Source: Chromera velia
Lineage: Eukaryota > Sar > Chromeraceae
Assembly: GCA_018398765.1 (NCBI GenBank)
Contig: JAHBMJ010001320.1
Span: 1 to 32,613 of the forward strand
Direction: 5' to 3'
DNA length: 32,613 bases
In this document: piece after piece, positions 8,862 to 20,000 of the stretch
How the letters are laid out: each line of letters starts with the position of its first letter
Numbering within the stretch: position 1 is the stretch's first letter
The notes under the pieces: generated by a model
Told to the model about the DNA's origin: nothing
Database searches by the model: none
Seen by the model: the letters and a program-made list of their open reading frames with translations, nothing else
Position numbers and translations under genes: made by a program

Positions 8862-9644
8862 TCATCCTCGTCGTCGAACCGTAAACCATAACCCCTGCCC
8901 GTTGTTACTTTGCTCGATTTGGGCTACCACATCCACATCCCGCAAGTTGCTGCTCATACTTCCCCTTAACGCACGGGGCTCGGCGCTTCAAAATCCGTTC
9001 CCGTTTGCATTGCTGGGTTCTGTAAGTCCTCCCATGGGGGCAACCTTGACTGCTGCTGCGGCTGCTGCAATATGCCCGTTCGCATTGGGCCCGTTGGTGT
9101 ATGCACCTGCTCCATTGCCGGGAGGAGCTGCCTAAATGGGCGTAGGGGCAGGATCGGAGACGGAGACGGGTGATGGGTGCAGATCTGAGGCTTCGGGAGA
9201 AGGAATGAGGCCGTACTTTTGGGGGCGGGCTCTGACCTTAGCCAGAAGTTGGTCTGCACAGACGGGGAAGCGCTTGATCAGCTCAAGGTTTGTTTCATCG
9301 ATGATGGTGATCAAGTCGCCATCCACGTCTTCGGTCTCGAGAGAGAATTTCCTGTTCTTCCAGTCAAGGACATTCTCGAGGATCAGATGGGGAGGGAGAG
9401 AACCGGCCTTTGCCAGTTGCTGAATAATGGAGGTGAGGAAACATAGTTGCTTCCCCAGGCCTAGCTCCTCCTGCCTCTTCTCCTCATTGATCCCATCCAA
9501 GAGGAAAAAACGAGTCTGTCCCATTTGGATATACTTATCAAAACGATGGAAAATCCGCTCTGTGTGCATAATCTCTTTTGGGATAGAGTTTGGCAGGGAG
9601 ATAAAATACTTATGCAGACAAGAGTTGCTCTCCTCGTCACTCAT
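8862..9644 (-). pseudogene. PLE ORF1, N-terminal part
   Basis: The frame begins at an ATG at 9644, 59 bases inside the right pseudo-LTR edge, which is the expected start of the first ORF. It gives 170 residues (MSDEESNSCLHKYF, later LDGINEEKRQEELGLGKQL and ITIIDETNLELIKRFPV) before a TAG at 9132-9134. The same frame then continues in convincing Ala/Gly/Asn-rich protein with TGA at 8988-8990 and 8862-8864. The first 130 residues look like a compact helical domain. I do not recognise it. By position it should be the N-terminus of the Gag-like protein. The three stops fit former CAG and CGA codons. Confidence 0.55.
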
Positions 9645-9702
9645 TCTGAACGCGAGGACTGGAAAGAAGGAGAAACAAGGTGGAGGGTCGGTTGACTTAA
9701 CT

Positions 9703-10234
9703 GATAATTGATTTGAAGAACACCTCCTCCTTGTCGTGAACAAAAAATCCGAAAGCGCTCAGGTCCAACCGGTTTCGGGCTTATCAAGCCTCGTCAGGGA
9801 CAACGCTATACAGAGTTTTAAGCTTCAAACTGAAGTGTTTGGCTGAAATAACTTTAATGCTCTTCTGCTTGTTGATGCTAGAGGCAGTTCGAGCTTCTTT
9901 CCAGAAACAATAATCATTGTTGAGCATAGACGGTAGCCACCTTTTTTCGGAAGCCACTTTTTTTCGGCACACCACGCGGTGTGCGGCCAGGTTCTATATC
10001 TATGCGCGGTGCTAAGGGGCATGGGCGGGCCCGCTTGTATGTTTGCGCTAAATACAGAACATTTAAATAAAATGAAGTCATTTATTTCTACAATTGCAGA
10101 GGCTGGAGCAAAGTAGAAGCCTGTTTATCAGTACTTCTACATAGACTACCTTTCATGGGGGTATACATCACATCAAAAGATCTTTTAATTCTTCCTACAG
10201 GAAGAATTAAAAGATCTTTTAATTCTTCCTGCAG
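9703..10234 (-). repeat. Right pseudo-LTR (5' relative to the element)
   Basis: This is the direct partner of 2761-3301, in the same orientation, beginning GATAATTGATTTGAAGAACA and ending in duplicated halves of the CTGCAG-centred palindrome. As the upstream copy for minus-strand transcription it should contain the element promoter. I cannot identify a promoter motif. Confidence 0.9.
9754..9807 (-). ncRNA. Hammerhead ribozyme, right copy
   Basis: Base for base this is the same 54-nt hammerhead as at 2812-2865: AGCG, UU, GUCC; CUGACGA; GGCUU, GAU, AAGCC, C; GAAA; CCGGUU; GGAC, CUGAG, CGCU on the minus strand. Predicted cleavage is between 9767 and 9766. The flanking pseudo-LTR sequence has diverged by several percent while this segment has not. 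Confidence 0.8.
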
Positions 10235-10371
10235 TGCCTCCCCAAGGCATCCTCCATCTGACCCATTCTCTCCTTAGCCTCCCCTCTGGGCATGAAGGTT
10301 CTTCCCAGGGTGACGACCTGTCTGCCGAGAGTGGACTTAAGATCCTCCAGGGTCACCGATGTGCAGGACAT
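10233..10371 (-). pseudogene. 5' half of the coding frame split by the PLE
   Basis: An ATG at 10371 opens a clean minus-strand frame of about 46 codons (MSCTSVTLEDLKSTLGRQVV, then RTFMPRGEAKERMGQMEDAL) that stops making sense exactly at the retroelement edge. Its C-terminal part is an amphipathic helix. The frame on the other side of the element (2747-2407) also begins with a helix (IQRLATEVSHL), so the two may have formed one coiled coil. The frames of the two halves differ by one base across the junction, which a target duplication or small deletion could explain. No family is recognised. Confidence 0.45.
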
Positions 10372-10400
10372 TGATTGATTGATTGATTGATTGATTGATG
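10371..10400. repeat. (TTGA)n tetranucleotide
   Basis: Seven TTGA/TGAT units lie directly upstream of the ATG of the interrupted frame. The same tetranucleotide recurs near 20560. Confidence 0.9.
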
Positions 10401-12530
10401 ATTACTGAGACGGAGGAGGAGAATGACCAAAAAGGGAGATAAGGCCAAAAAGGGAGACCGAAAAAGTAGTTAAAAAGAATGTGCTGTAGTAGCTGAACGG
10501 AACCTGAGAGAACGCAAAAGGTAAAAGCTATTTATTCGATTGACTCGATTGGATAATGCTGGCACTTAAACATTTCCAGCGCTGTATCGGTCGCGCAAGG
10601 CCCCGATCTGGCACGGCGCCTCTGGCCAGGTTTCACTGAAGGCAGGATTGCCTCCCTCCCACACACCTCTGGTCTTACCTCACTAGACAGGGCCGCGTCC
10701 CTCTTATCTCTGGTCCTTTCTGTCAGAATAAACCAAAGAAAAAAGAGGAGACGGCGTGAGGTCAAGGACACATCACGTCTCGTTCATAACCAAAACTGGA
10801 CCATTTTCTTTCGTGACAAGAGGGATAAACTCCTCAGGTTCTATTCCTCGTATCAGATATCTGTTCTGGTCTGTTCTGCTAGAAGTGTATCTAGGATTTC
10901 AACCTATTCCTCAATCTTCCTCAAATTTTTAAATCCAATCGAGTGATAATTGATGTACTAATTTTCTTTGGCCTTCCTAGAAGTCTTTCCAGTTTTCTCT
11001 TTATCACTGTCTTATCTAGTGTCTCATTCACCCCTCCCGCGTGACCCTCGTGACCCGGGTCTCGTCCCTCACCACATCGTCAGGAAAGGGTGGCATCGAC
11101 AGTCACTTTATAGGGTAGCTAGCTCGGTCATACTTATTATATATATGATACTCATGCATATTCATGCATTTACATGCATTATCATATATCACTTTGAAGA
11201 CACCGTTCAAAATTTAGAGCTATATAGGGCTTTAATTTTTAGCTATTTAGGCGTATGTGGACATGGAACGTACGTACCTGCTTACATGTGAAAGACTCTA
11301 TAGACCACTAAATTTTTTAAGCTAGCAGGCTATCGTAAGAGTCTCATGATTTCTTCTTACGGAGAAAGACTGAAGGACGGGATACATTACATCTTCCCGT
11401 TCCTTATATTGTTCAGCCGTTTCATCTCATCACATTTTATGAGCATCCTGCTATTGATTGCAATTAATTCAACTTGCATGGAGAAGCATGCACATACATG
11501 TATGTAGCTCAGCATAGCTCATCAATCTATGAGGCGGCGCGCATGGTGGCGGGCACTTTAGGTATGGTGGGCCGGGCGCATAGCGGCTCACCAGCATGCC
11601 ATGCCCACGCGCGGAAAGCGACAGTCACTTTCACATGCATGTATGACCCAGAAACGCCCGGAAAGCGAAGCTGAGAGGGCACTTAATAAAAATTGCACCC
11701 CCCAGTAGTAGTGCGAGTACCCTTAGGCTCGTAACCCCTCGTCACCCCGCCTCTAACACCTAATACCTAACCCCCTAGAACACATGGATGGCTCAGTACG
11801 TCCGACGTTGACATGATCGAATTAAGATTTGACGCACGCGAAGCTCGGCCCCAGACAGACAAGTAATGCAGCTGAGGGGGCATTCACCAAATTTCAAACA
11901 TGGATAAGAAGAATTCATTTCGCTTTCCGGGCCATTCGCACCTAGATTCGCACGGAGTGCGTCAGATGCATGATTTACTCGATCTGCATGGCGGCGCGGC
12001 GCGCCGGACTAGCTACGCGGGCCGCGCCGCCGCCGCGCTAGCGCGATCGATGGCCGTCTCTCATTGCATACACATGGACTCATCCGTCTCTCACCATCTC
12101 TAGCTCACCCACCTTATTATATAATATACCCTCTGACACGTACTCTCCAGGTTGTCGAGCCTGTACGTTAAGTTAATGAGGTGAGGGGAGGGCATGTCTC
12201 TCTGGAGCAAGTGGTCCAACGCTTGAGATCGCTCCAGCTTAGTCTTGCAGTATTGTTATTCAATTGGCTGTGAACGAACGTGCCACTTCTGCAAAGAGAT
12301 AACTGGTGCAACTCTCTATCTACTCTTGCGGCCGCAGAGGCGTGCCTAATGAGATTGGTGGGCTTTTCCGACGGGGCCTTCGTATTCCAACTGGAAAATT
12401 ACCGCTGAATTATATTCTAACCGCTTTTCTTTCTTCGATCGGCTTCTTCTCACTGCACAACTGAAGAGACGGTGCTCTCGCATTGTCGTTCTTGATACGC
12501 GAATTCAGTGCGCACCCTCATTTTGGGGTC
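10401..12530. other. Intergenic region upstream of the GPATCH1-like gene
   Basis: I see no gene I can support. The region holds purine-rich sequence (10405-10530), an AT-rich part with TATATA words (11130-11260), dense TGCATG/CATGCA words (11150-11660), and copies of the short dispersed repeat (11590-11675 and 11919-11975). There is a GC-rich patch made of GCGCGCC and GCCGCCGCG words at about 11990-12050. The last 90 bases before 12531 are the presumed 5' UTR, and no core promoter motif is clear. Confidence 0.6.
11919..11975 (-). repeat. Copy of the short dispersed palindromic repeat
   Basis: This contains TTTCGCTTTCCGGGCCATT then, after a small insertion, CGCACGGAGTGCGTCAGATG. It is the reverse complement of the copies at 23912 and 26727. 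Partial copies with CGGAAAGCGA lie at 11611 and 11657. Confidence 0.75.
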
Positions 12531-15500
12531 ATGAAGAGCTTTCTGGGCAGCGCGATCAGTAAGTACGATGTGGATGACTACGAGGACGATGAAGTGACGA
12601 AGGCTAAGGCAAAAACCGTGTACAAGCCCTGGGACCAAATTGTCACTGATGAGCAAAATCGACGAAGGTAGATACTCCGCTCCCCTCCCTTCTCGCCAAC
12701 CCCCCCCCTCCCGTTGCCATTGGTTTCATGTCACATACGTGCCTGCTCCTCTCTTCAATTCTTCACCATTCTTTCTGCCCCTCCCTACCCCCATTCGCCC
12801 CTCCTTTCACGCTCACCCCCACCTTCGAGTTGGTATGAAATGAAACTCAACTTGCAATACGTAGAGAGCAAGCACCCTTGGCCTGACTGCAGATTTCACG
12901 GTGCCTTCACTGGCGGGTTCTCTGCTGGCTTCTTTAACACCGTTGGCTCCAGGGAAGGTGGGCTGGTGTCGATAGGATTCGGTCCATTCTTGTTTGTTGG
13001 GATCGTATGGACACTTGCAGTCTCTTTCCGAGAGAGAGAGTGTCAGGTTTTTTCTGCTTCAGTACATTGAACTGACTGACTGACTGACTGACTGGCTGAC
13101 TGACTGACTGACTGATTGACTGACTGACTACCTGACTGACTGGCTGACTGACTGACTGACTGACTGACTGACTGACTGACTGACTGACTGACTGACTACC
13201 TGACTCACCGGCTGACTGACTGACTGACTGACTGACTGGCTGACTGACTGATTGACTGTCTGACTACCTGACTCACCGGCTGACTGACTGACTGACTGAC
13301 TGACTGACTTGAAGCCCTGTGTGCGTGTGAGGATGAGGGGACCTTTGTGGATGCACGCATATGCGCTTGAACAGCCGACTCGTGAATTCCGATGCAGACG
13401 TCTGACCGAAGTCTTCCTGCCAGGCGCCGACTAATAATTCCTTCTCTCTCTGTTTTCTCTCTCTCTGATCCCTTGCTCTCTCGCGGGCGCGCAGGATGGA
13501 AGCCTTCGGAATTCAAGTCGTCGGCAGGCAACAGGGGTGAGTCAAGCACTGGCAGGCAGGCAGGCAGGAGAGCACTTCATCCATCATTCCGTATTGGTGC
13601 GGCTGTGGATTTTCTCTTCCGTGTTCATGCAGGTTGAAGAGTCTCGCATGATGGATGGTACTGCAGGGGGAATGGGGAGAGTGGGGGAAGTGAAAGAGTT
13701 GAAGCGACCTCTCTGGGCACTCCGTCTCTTCTCTTCTCTTTTTGTTTCCTTGTTTTTGAATTTCTGCGAATGCAGCCGACAAGAGGAAGCAGAGGGTCGA
13801 GGACTACATGGACGAAGAGGACTTGAAAGAGTTCAGGGCAGCAGCTGCCTCGGGGGGGACGAAACGTCCAGGCCCTCTGTCTCAGGCTGCTGCAGAGGGA
13901 TTCAAGAAGAGAAGAGAGAAAGAACGAGAGGCGACCTCAGCTTCCTCTTCCTCCTCATCTTCCACTGCTGCTGCTGCTCGAGGAAAGGAAGAGGAGAGAG
14001 CTGCGGAGGGACGGGACGGGGAGGGGGAAGCTCCAGTGGCCCCATCTGCCGATTTGGCAGAGGGGTTGGGGGTCCTCAAGGGAGTCATGGAGGCCTCATC
14101 TTCAGTTGGTCCGTATGGCTGTCCGTCTGTTTGATTGCTTGATTGTTGGTTCTGTTCTTTTGTCTGTTTTTTCTTTCTTTTTGTCTGTGATGTACATGAA
14201 GAAAAGAAGGGAGAAGAAGAAACATATAGTCTGTCTGTCTGTCCATTCTATTATTTTCTCTCCATTGGTGGATGTCTCGGCCTCAGTTGATGGGCCTGTT
14301 TTGTCATTCACAGAGGGAAGGAAGGAGGGGGGGGGGGGAATGGGCAATGAGTGAGCCCCAACTTTTGTTCGATTGAAAGGGGCCTTCATGGACTTCGCTC
14401 CTCTCTAACTTCCTCTTCCTCTTCTTCTGTTCTGCCCTTCATCTGCACTGCATGCGACAAGAAAGGAAAGGGAGACGACGCGTTGATTTTGTTTGTCCTT
14501 CTTTCTCTCTCGCTGACGGGGACCTCTTCTTTCGTCTTTTTGTCGACTGTGAGTGAGCTGTTTGTTTGCAGGGTCGAAAATTCTGCGTCAGATGGGGTGG
14601 CGCCCCGGCACCCGGGTTTGCATGCCGCGTGCTCGTCGTGTGCCTCGAGAGCTCCGTGTCGCGTTGGATGAAATTCGGAGACGAGAGAAAGAAGAGAGGA
14701 GGGAAACGATGAAAAAAGAGGAGACTAAAAGAGAAGAGGGTGGGGGAGGATCCCCAAAGGAATCACGCCCTGTGGTAAAGGGTCCCACGATGCCTTCTCA
14801 GGCTGCCCTTGAGAGAATGCGTCTTGAGAGAGAGGTTGAGCAAGTGGAGATGGGAGGAGGAGAAGAGGAAGAAGAAGAGACAGAAGAGGCACGAAGATAT
14901 AGACGATTGAAAGAGAGGGCGGAGGCGATGGAAAGAGATCTGGAGAGACAATTCGGACTCTCTCAACACCGGCCGCCCGCCTTGTCGGCAGGTGACCCCC
15001 TTCCTCGACCGCTGGATGACGATCGTCGCGGTTTGGGATTTTCAGCCCCGTCTCTTCGTCAAATGGTGGACGTTCCTGGGTCGAGTACGGCTGTCTCTGG
15101 GCAGAGGGGGGGGAGAGCTGGTGGTGGTATGAGTGGAGGCCGTTTTCCGTTTTTACAGCAGAGAGGAATTTTGTGGGAAGAGGACGACAATGAGAGTAGT
15201 TTGATGATGGGAAGCTCTGCGGGATTGTTCGGAAAGGGGAGAGGGGGAAGGGGAAAGCCGAGTAGGGATGTGGAGGAGGATGAAATGGAGTCGAGTGGAT
15301 ACTTTTCTTTTCTTCCTGCAGAAGGGGAAGAGGAGCCGTTGTCTTCCTTTGGCCAGGCCGGTTCATCTAGAGACATCATGGGGATAGGTGCTGGGGAGGG
15401 GCCTCTTCCTCTCCCGGCAGGGGGGAGACCTCTCGCTCTGACGGTCCGTCCTTTCGTTCTTTTCAAGGGGGGAAGAAAAAACGTTTTTTTGGGTATATAG

Positions 15501-16953
15501 GCTGCTGGTAATGCGTCTTTCTTACTTTTTCGCCTGTCAGCTGATCTATTTTGCTATAAAGTCTGGTGCTTCCAACTCTGTTTTGGGTTTGATTTGCGTG
15601 TGTGTCTGCATCCATGCAGGAGAGGGGGGAGAGCGCTAATGTCCAAAAACTCCAAAAGTCCAAGCGAGACGGGGTTCCCTTTCCTCCTATGTACACATCT
15701 GCTAGTGACGATACTCAAGGGCGGGTTGAAAGTTCGGATGTCGTCTTGGATGTTGAAGGCGGAGGGGGGCGTAGTAGAGGGTTGCTGAGATTGGAGGAGC
15801 GGCTTGGGCAGAAGAGCGAAGATGCAAGGGCGCCCTCCTGGTTTGACGGCAAACACAAGTGGCCCGAGTCGGACCGGCTGGCTTCTTCTTCACAGCGTGA
15901 GGAAAGAGAAACACAGACTGCACAACATCTGCTACGTGCGCAACAAGGTCAGTGTTTGTCCTGCCTTTTTGGTTCTGTGTTATGCTCCGTCGGACCCCTC
16001 CGAATAAATAAAGATGCCTTTTGTATTCTGTGTTGTGGTCTGTCGGACCCCTTTGAATAAATCAAGATGAGTCTGAAGCATCTCGGCTTTGCAGTGCCTG
16101 TGCCCATTCCTTTTCCGACTGGTGCAGTCTGCCTTCCTCTGCACTTTGCTCGTTTGCGAAGTCTGAGTTTTGCACTGTTTTTCCATGTGTGTACGAGCAT
16201 TCTTCTTTTCTTCTTGTCGCTGTTTGGCAGCGCGTGCTGCAACTGTTGGTGGAGGCTCTGCTGCAGTTGACAGAGGACGAGAGAGGAGTCGGCTGACGGC
16301 AGATGACAGAAGGGAAGCGCTGGGAGAGGCACCCAGAGTCCCTGCCCCCCCTCGGTCTTCTCCTTCACTCTCGGCCTCGGCGGCTTCAAATGCGAAACCA
16401 GAAGTGCCCGTCAAGAGTGAGGGAGGAGACGGCGCAGCTGCAGCAGCGTCGTCCTCTTCTTCTTCTTCGTCTTCTGTTGCTGCTGCTACTGCTTCGACTG
16501 CGGGAGTGAGCGCGCAGGAAAGAAACCAGGAAATGCTCGGTAGGTTGGTGGGGGGGTCACTCAGAGAGCGAGCGAGCGCGTCGGTGGGTGGAGGGGAGGA
16601 TCTTTGACCTTTCCTTCTCGTTCGCTTATAGAGATAGTGTCATTTCATTTCATTCCCAGACTGTCTGTCCACTTTTTTTTTTATCCCGCTACAGGCTGAG
16701 TCTCGTTGATTCACACTCTCTCCCCGTCCATCCTTGATTGACTTCCTCTCCTGTCTCGCTTTCCCCGCGTGTTTGTCGAGTCGACTGACCGATAGATTCC
16801 TCTGTTGGTCTGTAGTCTTCGTCTAATTTCCTTTTTCCTTCCCTCTGGCATGAGTTCAATTGACGCGTTTTTCTTCATGAGTGTGCCTGCTTACATGTGT
16901 GTGTGTGTGTGTGTGTGCGTGCGTCAGTGAGTGAGTGAGTGAGTGAGTGAGTG

Positions 16954-17023
<70 letters not shown>

Positions 17024-20000
17024 GGCCCGTTCTTTTGTGAGAGGAGAGGAGCAGGACATGGGAGGAGACAGGGGTGGGTAGGTCGCAGTCATGGCCTTCA
17101 GATGTTTGATTTGTTGTGTCGATGCATTGCTCATTAGAGGACTCAGGCGCATTTATTTGTCTATTTTTCTTTCCCGACAATTCGACCTTACTTCTTTCAA
17201 AACAATGCGATGCTTTTCCTCCCCGCAGTATTCCTTCCTTCCTTTCTTCCTTCTTTCCTGAGTCCTTAGCCCCCCTCCCTGACCCAACCGTCAACAGAAG
17301 TTTGACCCGTACATTCCTAGCCGAGCTTTTCGAAATTGAGTCTGACTCATAATTCCCTCTAGCTCTCTCGAAGGACTGCAAATCATGCAACCTCGACCGT
17401 CTCTTTCCTTTCCTCTTGTGTGTGTCATCCCGCTTTCCCGCTCCTTCCTCTGTCTGAATTTGTGCCTGTCCCGATCGGATGCAGTCCATAAACCTTTCGG
17501 TCCAGACCCAGAGAAGCAAACCCGGTACGAAGCTTTCCTTTGGTTGAAGGAGAGGGAGAAGATGCAGGGGTCAAAAGTCAGTCTGCATGTATGCAATTTG
17601 GGCGTTTTGTTTCCTTTTTTTGCTGAAAAAGACGCCTTTTTTTTCTGTTTGTTAAGCGGGAGATAGGTACTCTGCCCGTATTGTTCCTCATTTGCGGAAC
17701 ATCATTTACGCCGAATTTCCACTTCTGGTCTGACTCGGAGTTTCCTTTCTCTTTTTGCGACGTGGAGGTCTCTCACACCTCCTTCGTCTGTATCCTGTGA
17801 AGCTCGATCGATCTATAGGCAACCTAACTGACTGACTCACCGTTGTGGCCAGAGCTCTTCTTTCCGTAGCTTGTGATTTCATCCCTCCTCTCACTTCAAG
17901 CTCTTCCGCTTTGCTCCCCTGCCTGCCCTCTTTCCTTTCCCGATCGCGATCGTCGTTTCTCTCTTGCTGTATCCATCCACACATGCATTTGCGTATCACA
18001 CTAAACCCGTCTTTCCATTTTTCCTGCGTTCTAGAGCTCTGCTTTCGGTTCTCTTGTGTCGACTTTTGATTCACCATCTTCGTTTTTCTTCTTCTGCTTC
18101 AGGAGGGAGCCGGAGCTGCGAGTGAGAGAGAGAGAGTGGACGGCAGGTTTGGTGTGAGCAAGAAAGAAGAGGGGGGTGGTGAAGAAAGTGGGTCGAGAAC
18201 GAAAGTTAAGAAAGAAGAGGAAGAAGCAAAGGGGGCATCGGGGGTACGGAAGAGGGATAGGGACATCGAGAGGGAGAGGGAGGCAGCAGAGAGAGAAAGA
18301 GAGGAAGGAGAGAGCTCAAAGGACGCGAAGGGACAAAATGACGAGGACCAAACGAACAGAAGAATAATGACCGACCATGAACGACGAGTTGGCAAAGCCG
18401 CAGCTGAAAGAGAAAAACTGGAATTCGGTCAGTCGAGTAAGCTCTCTCTATCCTTTTGCCGCCACTGATCGAATTAGGACGGAAGGCACCACCGAGGTCC
18501 CTCCCAAGGCCGGCCCCCTACATCACGTACGGCTTTTTGCCTGTGGTCTCAAATCAATCCGTTCTATAGACTACACGGCCTGTGTTCTTTTTTTCTTTCT
18601 GTTTTCTGTTTTCTGATCGTCATGACACATGGATCGACGGGGGGACGAGCACACGGACAGAAAGACATGCATGCAGAAAAATGAGAGAAAAAATGGGCAA
18701 AGCAGTCGAAGCGTGGGCAGTGACATGCATACCGTATCTATCGATATCATGTTTCTCTTCTCAGTTCCACCTGCTGGATCGATCCGAGCTTTCAAAGCTT
18801 TCCATGAAGAATCAAGACGTACATTCACCGCTTCGCTTTTCTCATCTTTTGTACCGCGAGCGATGGCCATGCGACTGTCTCTCTGTCTCCCTTCTTCCTC
18901 CGATAGTCTGACGCACGCACGCACGTGGTGTGTATGCAGAGAGAGTGTACCGCATGTTCCGCTCGGGTGCCGCCCTCGTGAAGGCTGGGGACACCAATGG
19001 AGCGCTGGAGAGAGACACGGGGGGTGCAGGAGGCAAGAGGGGGGTCAGTTATCGGTCTTTTCTTGTGTTCTCTCACTTTCTCAACCGTTCTCTCTCCTGA
19101 AACTGACCGTCCCGTCTCTGTACTGCTACGCTGATTCGGGTGGAGGCGCACACTCTTCCGCGGGCCGAACGAATGTGTTTGAGGAACGCGGCGGTGCATG
19201 CAGTAAAAGGGACGATCGAGGGATTTCTGGTAGTGCGTTTGGTGGAATCGCAAAACAATGTGCGCGGCTTTTGCTTCCGTCGTTGTGCATACGCGCGCGC
19301 GCGCGTGTGTGTGTGTGTGTATGTGTGTGTGTGTGTGTGTGTGTGTTTGTGCTCCTTTCCTGAGATAGCCGTATACCATGTTACTCTTTTCCTTCTGTTG
19401 CTTCTCCCCACACTTTGAGTAGCCCGTCTGGTTTCCCTGCGTGTGTGTGTGTGTGATTACATACATTCTGCCGTGACCGAAGGTGCCGACAAATATGAAA
19501 AGCTGACCACCTGAACCCGATCTTCTTTCCTTCCTTCCTTTCTTCTTTCCTTCTTCTTTGTTTGTGTCCTTTCAGGTCTCTGGAACATCCGCGTCGACAG
19601 AACGGAAGGCGACAAGGACAGTGCACCACTGGGCTCCTGACCCGCTCGTGTGTGTGCGTTTTGGGTTACCCAACCCTTCTTTGACAGAGGAGTCGCATGA
19701 GAGGAAAAGGGGCCCTCAGGGAGGACGCGGGGGGATCGGTCCGACTTCAGGACTTGGAGCTTCGTCCTCCCTACAGGGGTCGCCCCTCCCAGCAACCACA
19801 CCAACAGCACCTATCGTGATTGAAGATGAGACAGATGCGCGCTCTGCGTGGGTGGACAGATCGAGGCAAGGTGCAGTGGGAGTTGCGGGAAGCAGTAGGG
19901 GGACTGGAGGAGGCACGGCGGCGCTGTCTGAAGCGTTTGAGTTGGAGGGAGGGGGCAAAAGAGAAGACCCTGCGCCCCCTCCGTCAATATCCCGACCTGC

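Larger units (their letters stand above)
2741..10234 (-). mobile_element. Decayed Penelope-like retroelement with two pseudo-LTRs
   Basis: Two direct repeats of about 530 bp (2761-3301 and 9703-10234) flank about 6.4 kb. The interior encodes, on the minus strand, a Gag-like ORF1 in fragments and a Penelope-type reverse transcriptase (ORF2). Each repeat carries a hammerhead ribozyme in the sense orientation, a hallmark of PLE pseudo-LTRs. No GIY-YIG domain follows the reverse transcriptase, so it belongs with nuclease-lacking PLEs or has lost that part. A 20-bp piece of the left edge (GATAATTGATTTGAAGAACA) occurs twice in tandem at 2741-2780. The two repeats differ at several percent of sites and by small indels, and the ORFs carry about 14 stop codons, so the copy is old and inactive. 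I found no clear target duplication. Confidence 0.85.

Noticed and set aside
16943-17137. Open frames across the GT microsatellites in introns 7 and 10
   Set aside because: They are repeat-driven (Cys/Val or Thr/His runs) and lie inside introns of the GPATCH1-like gene.
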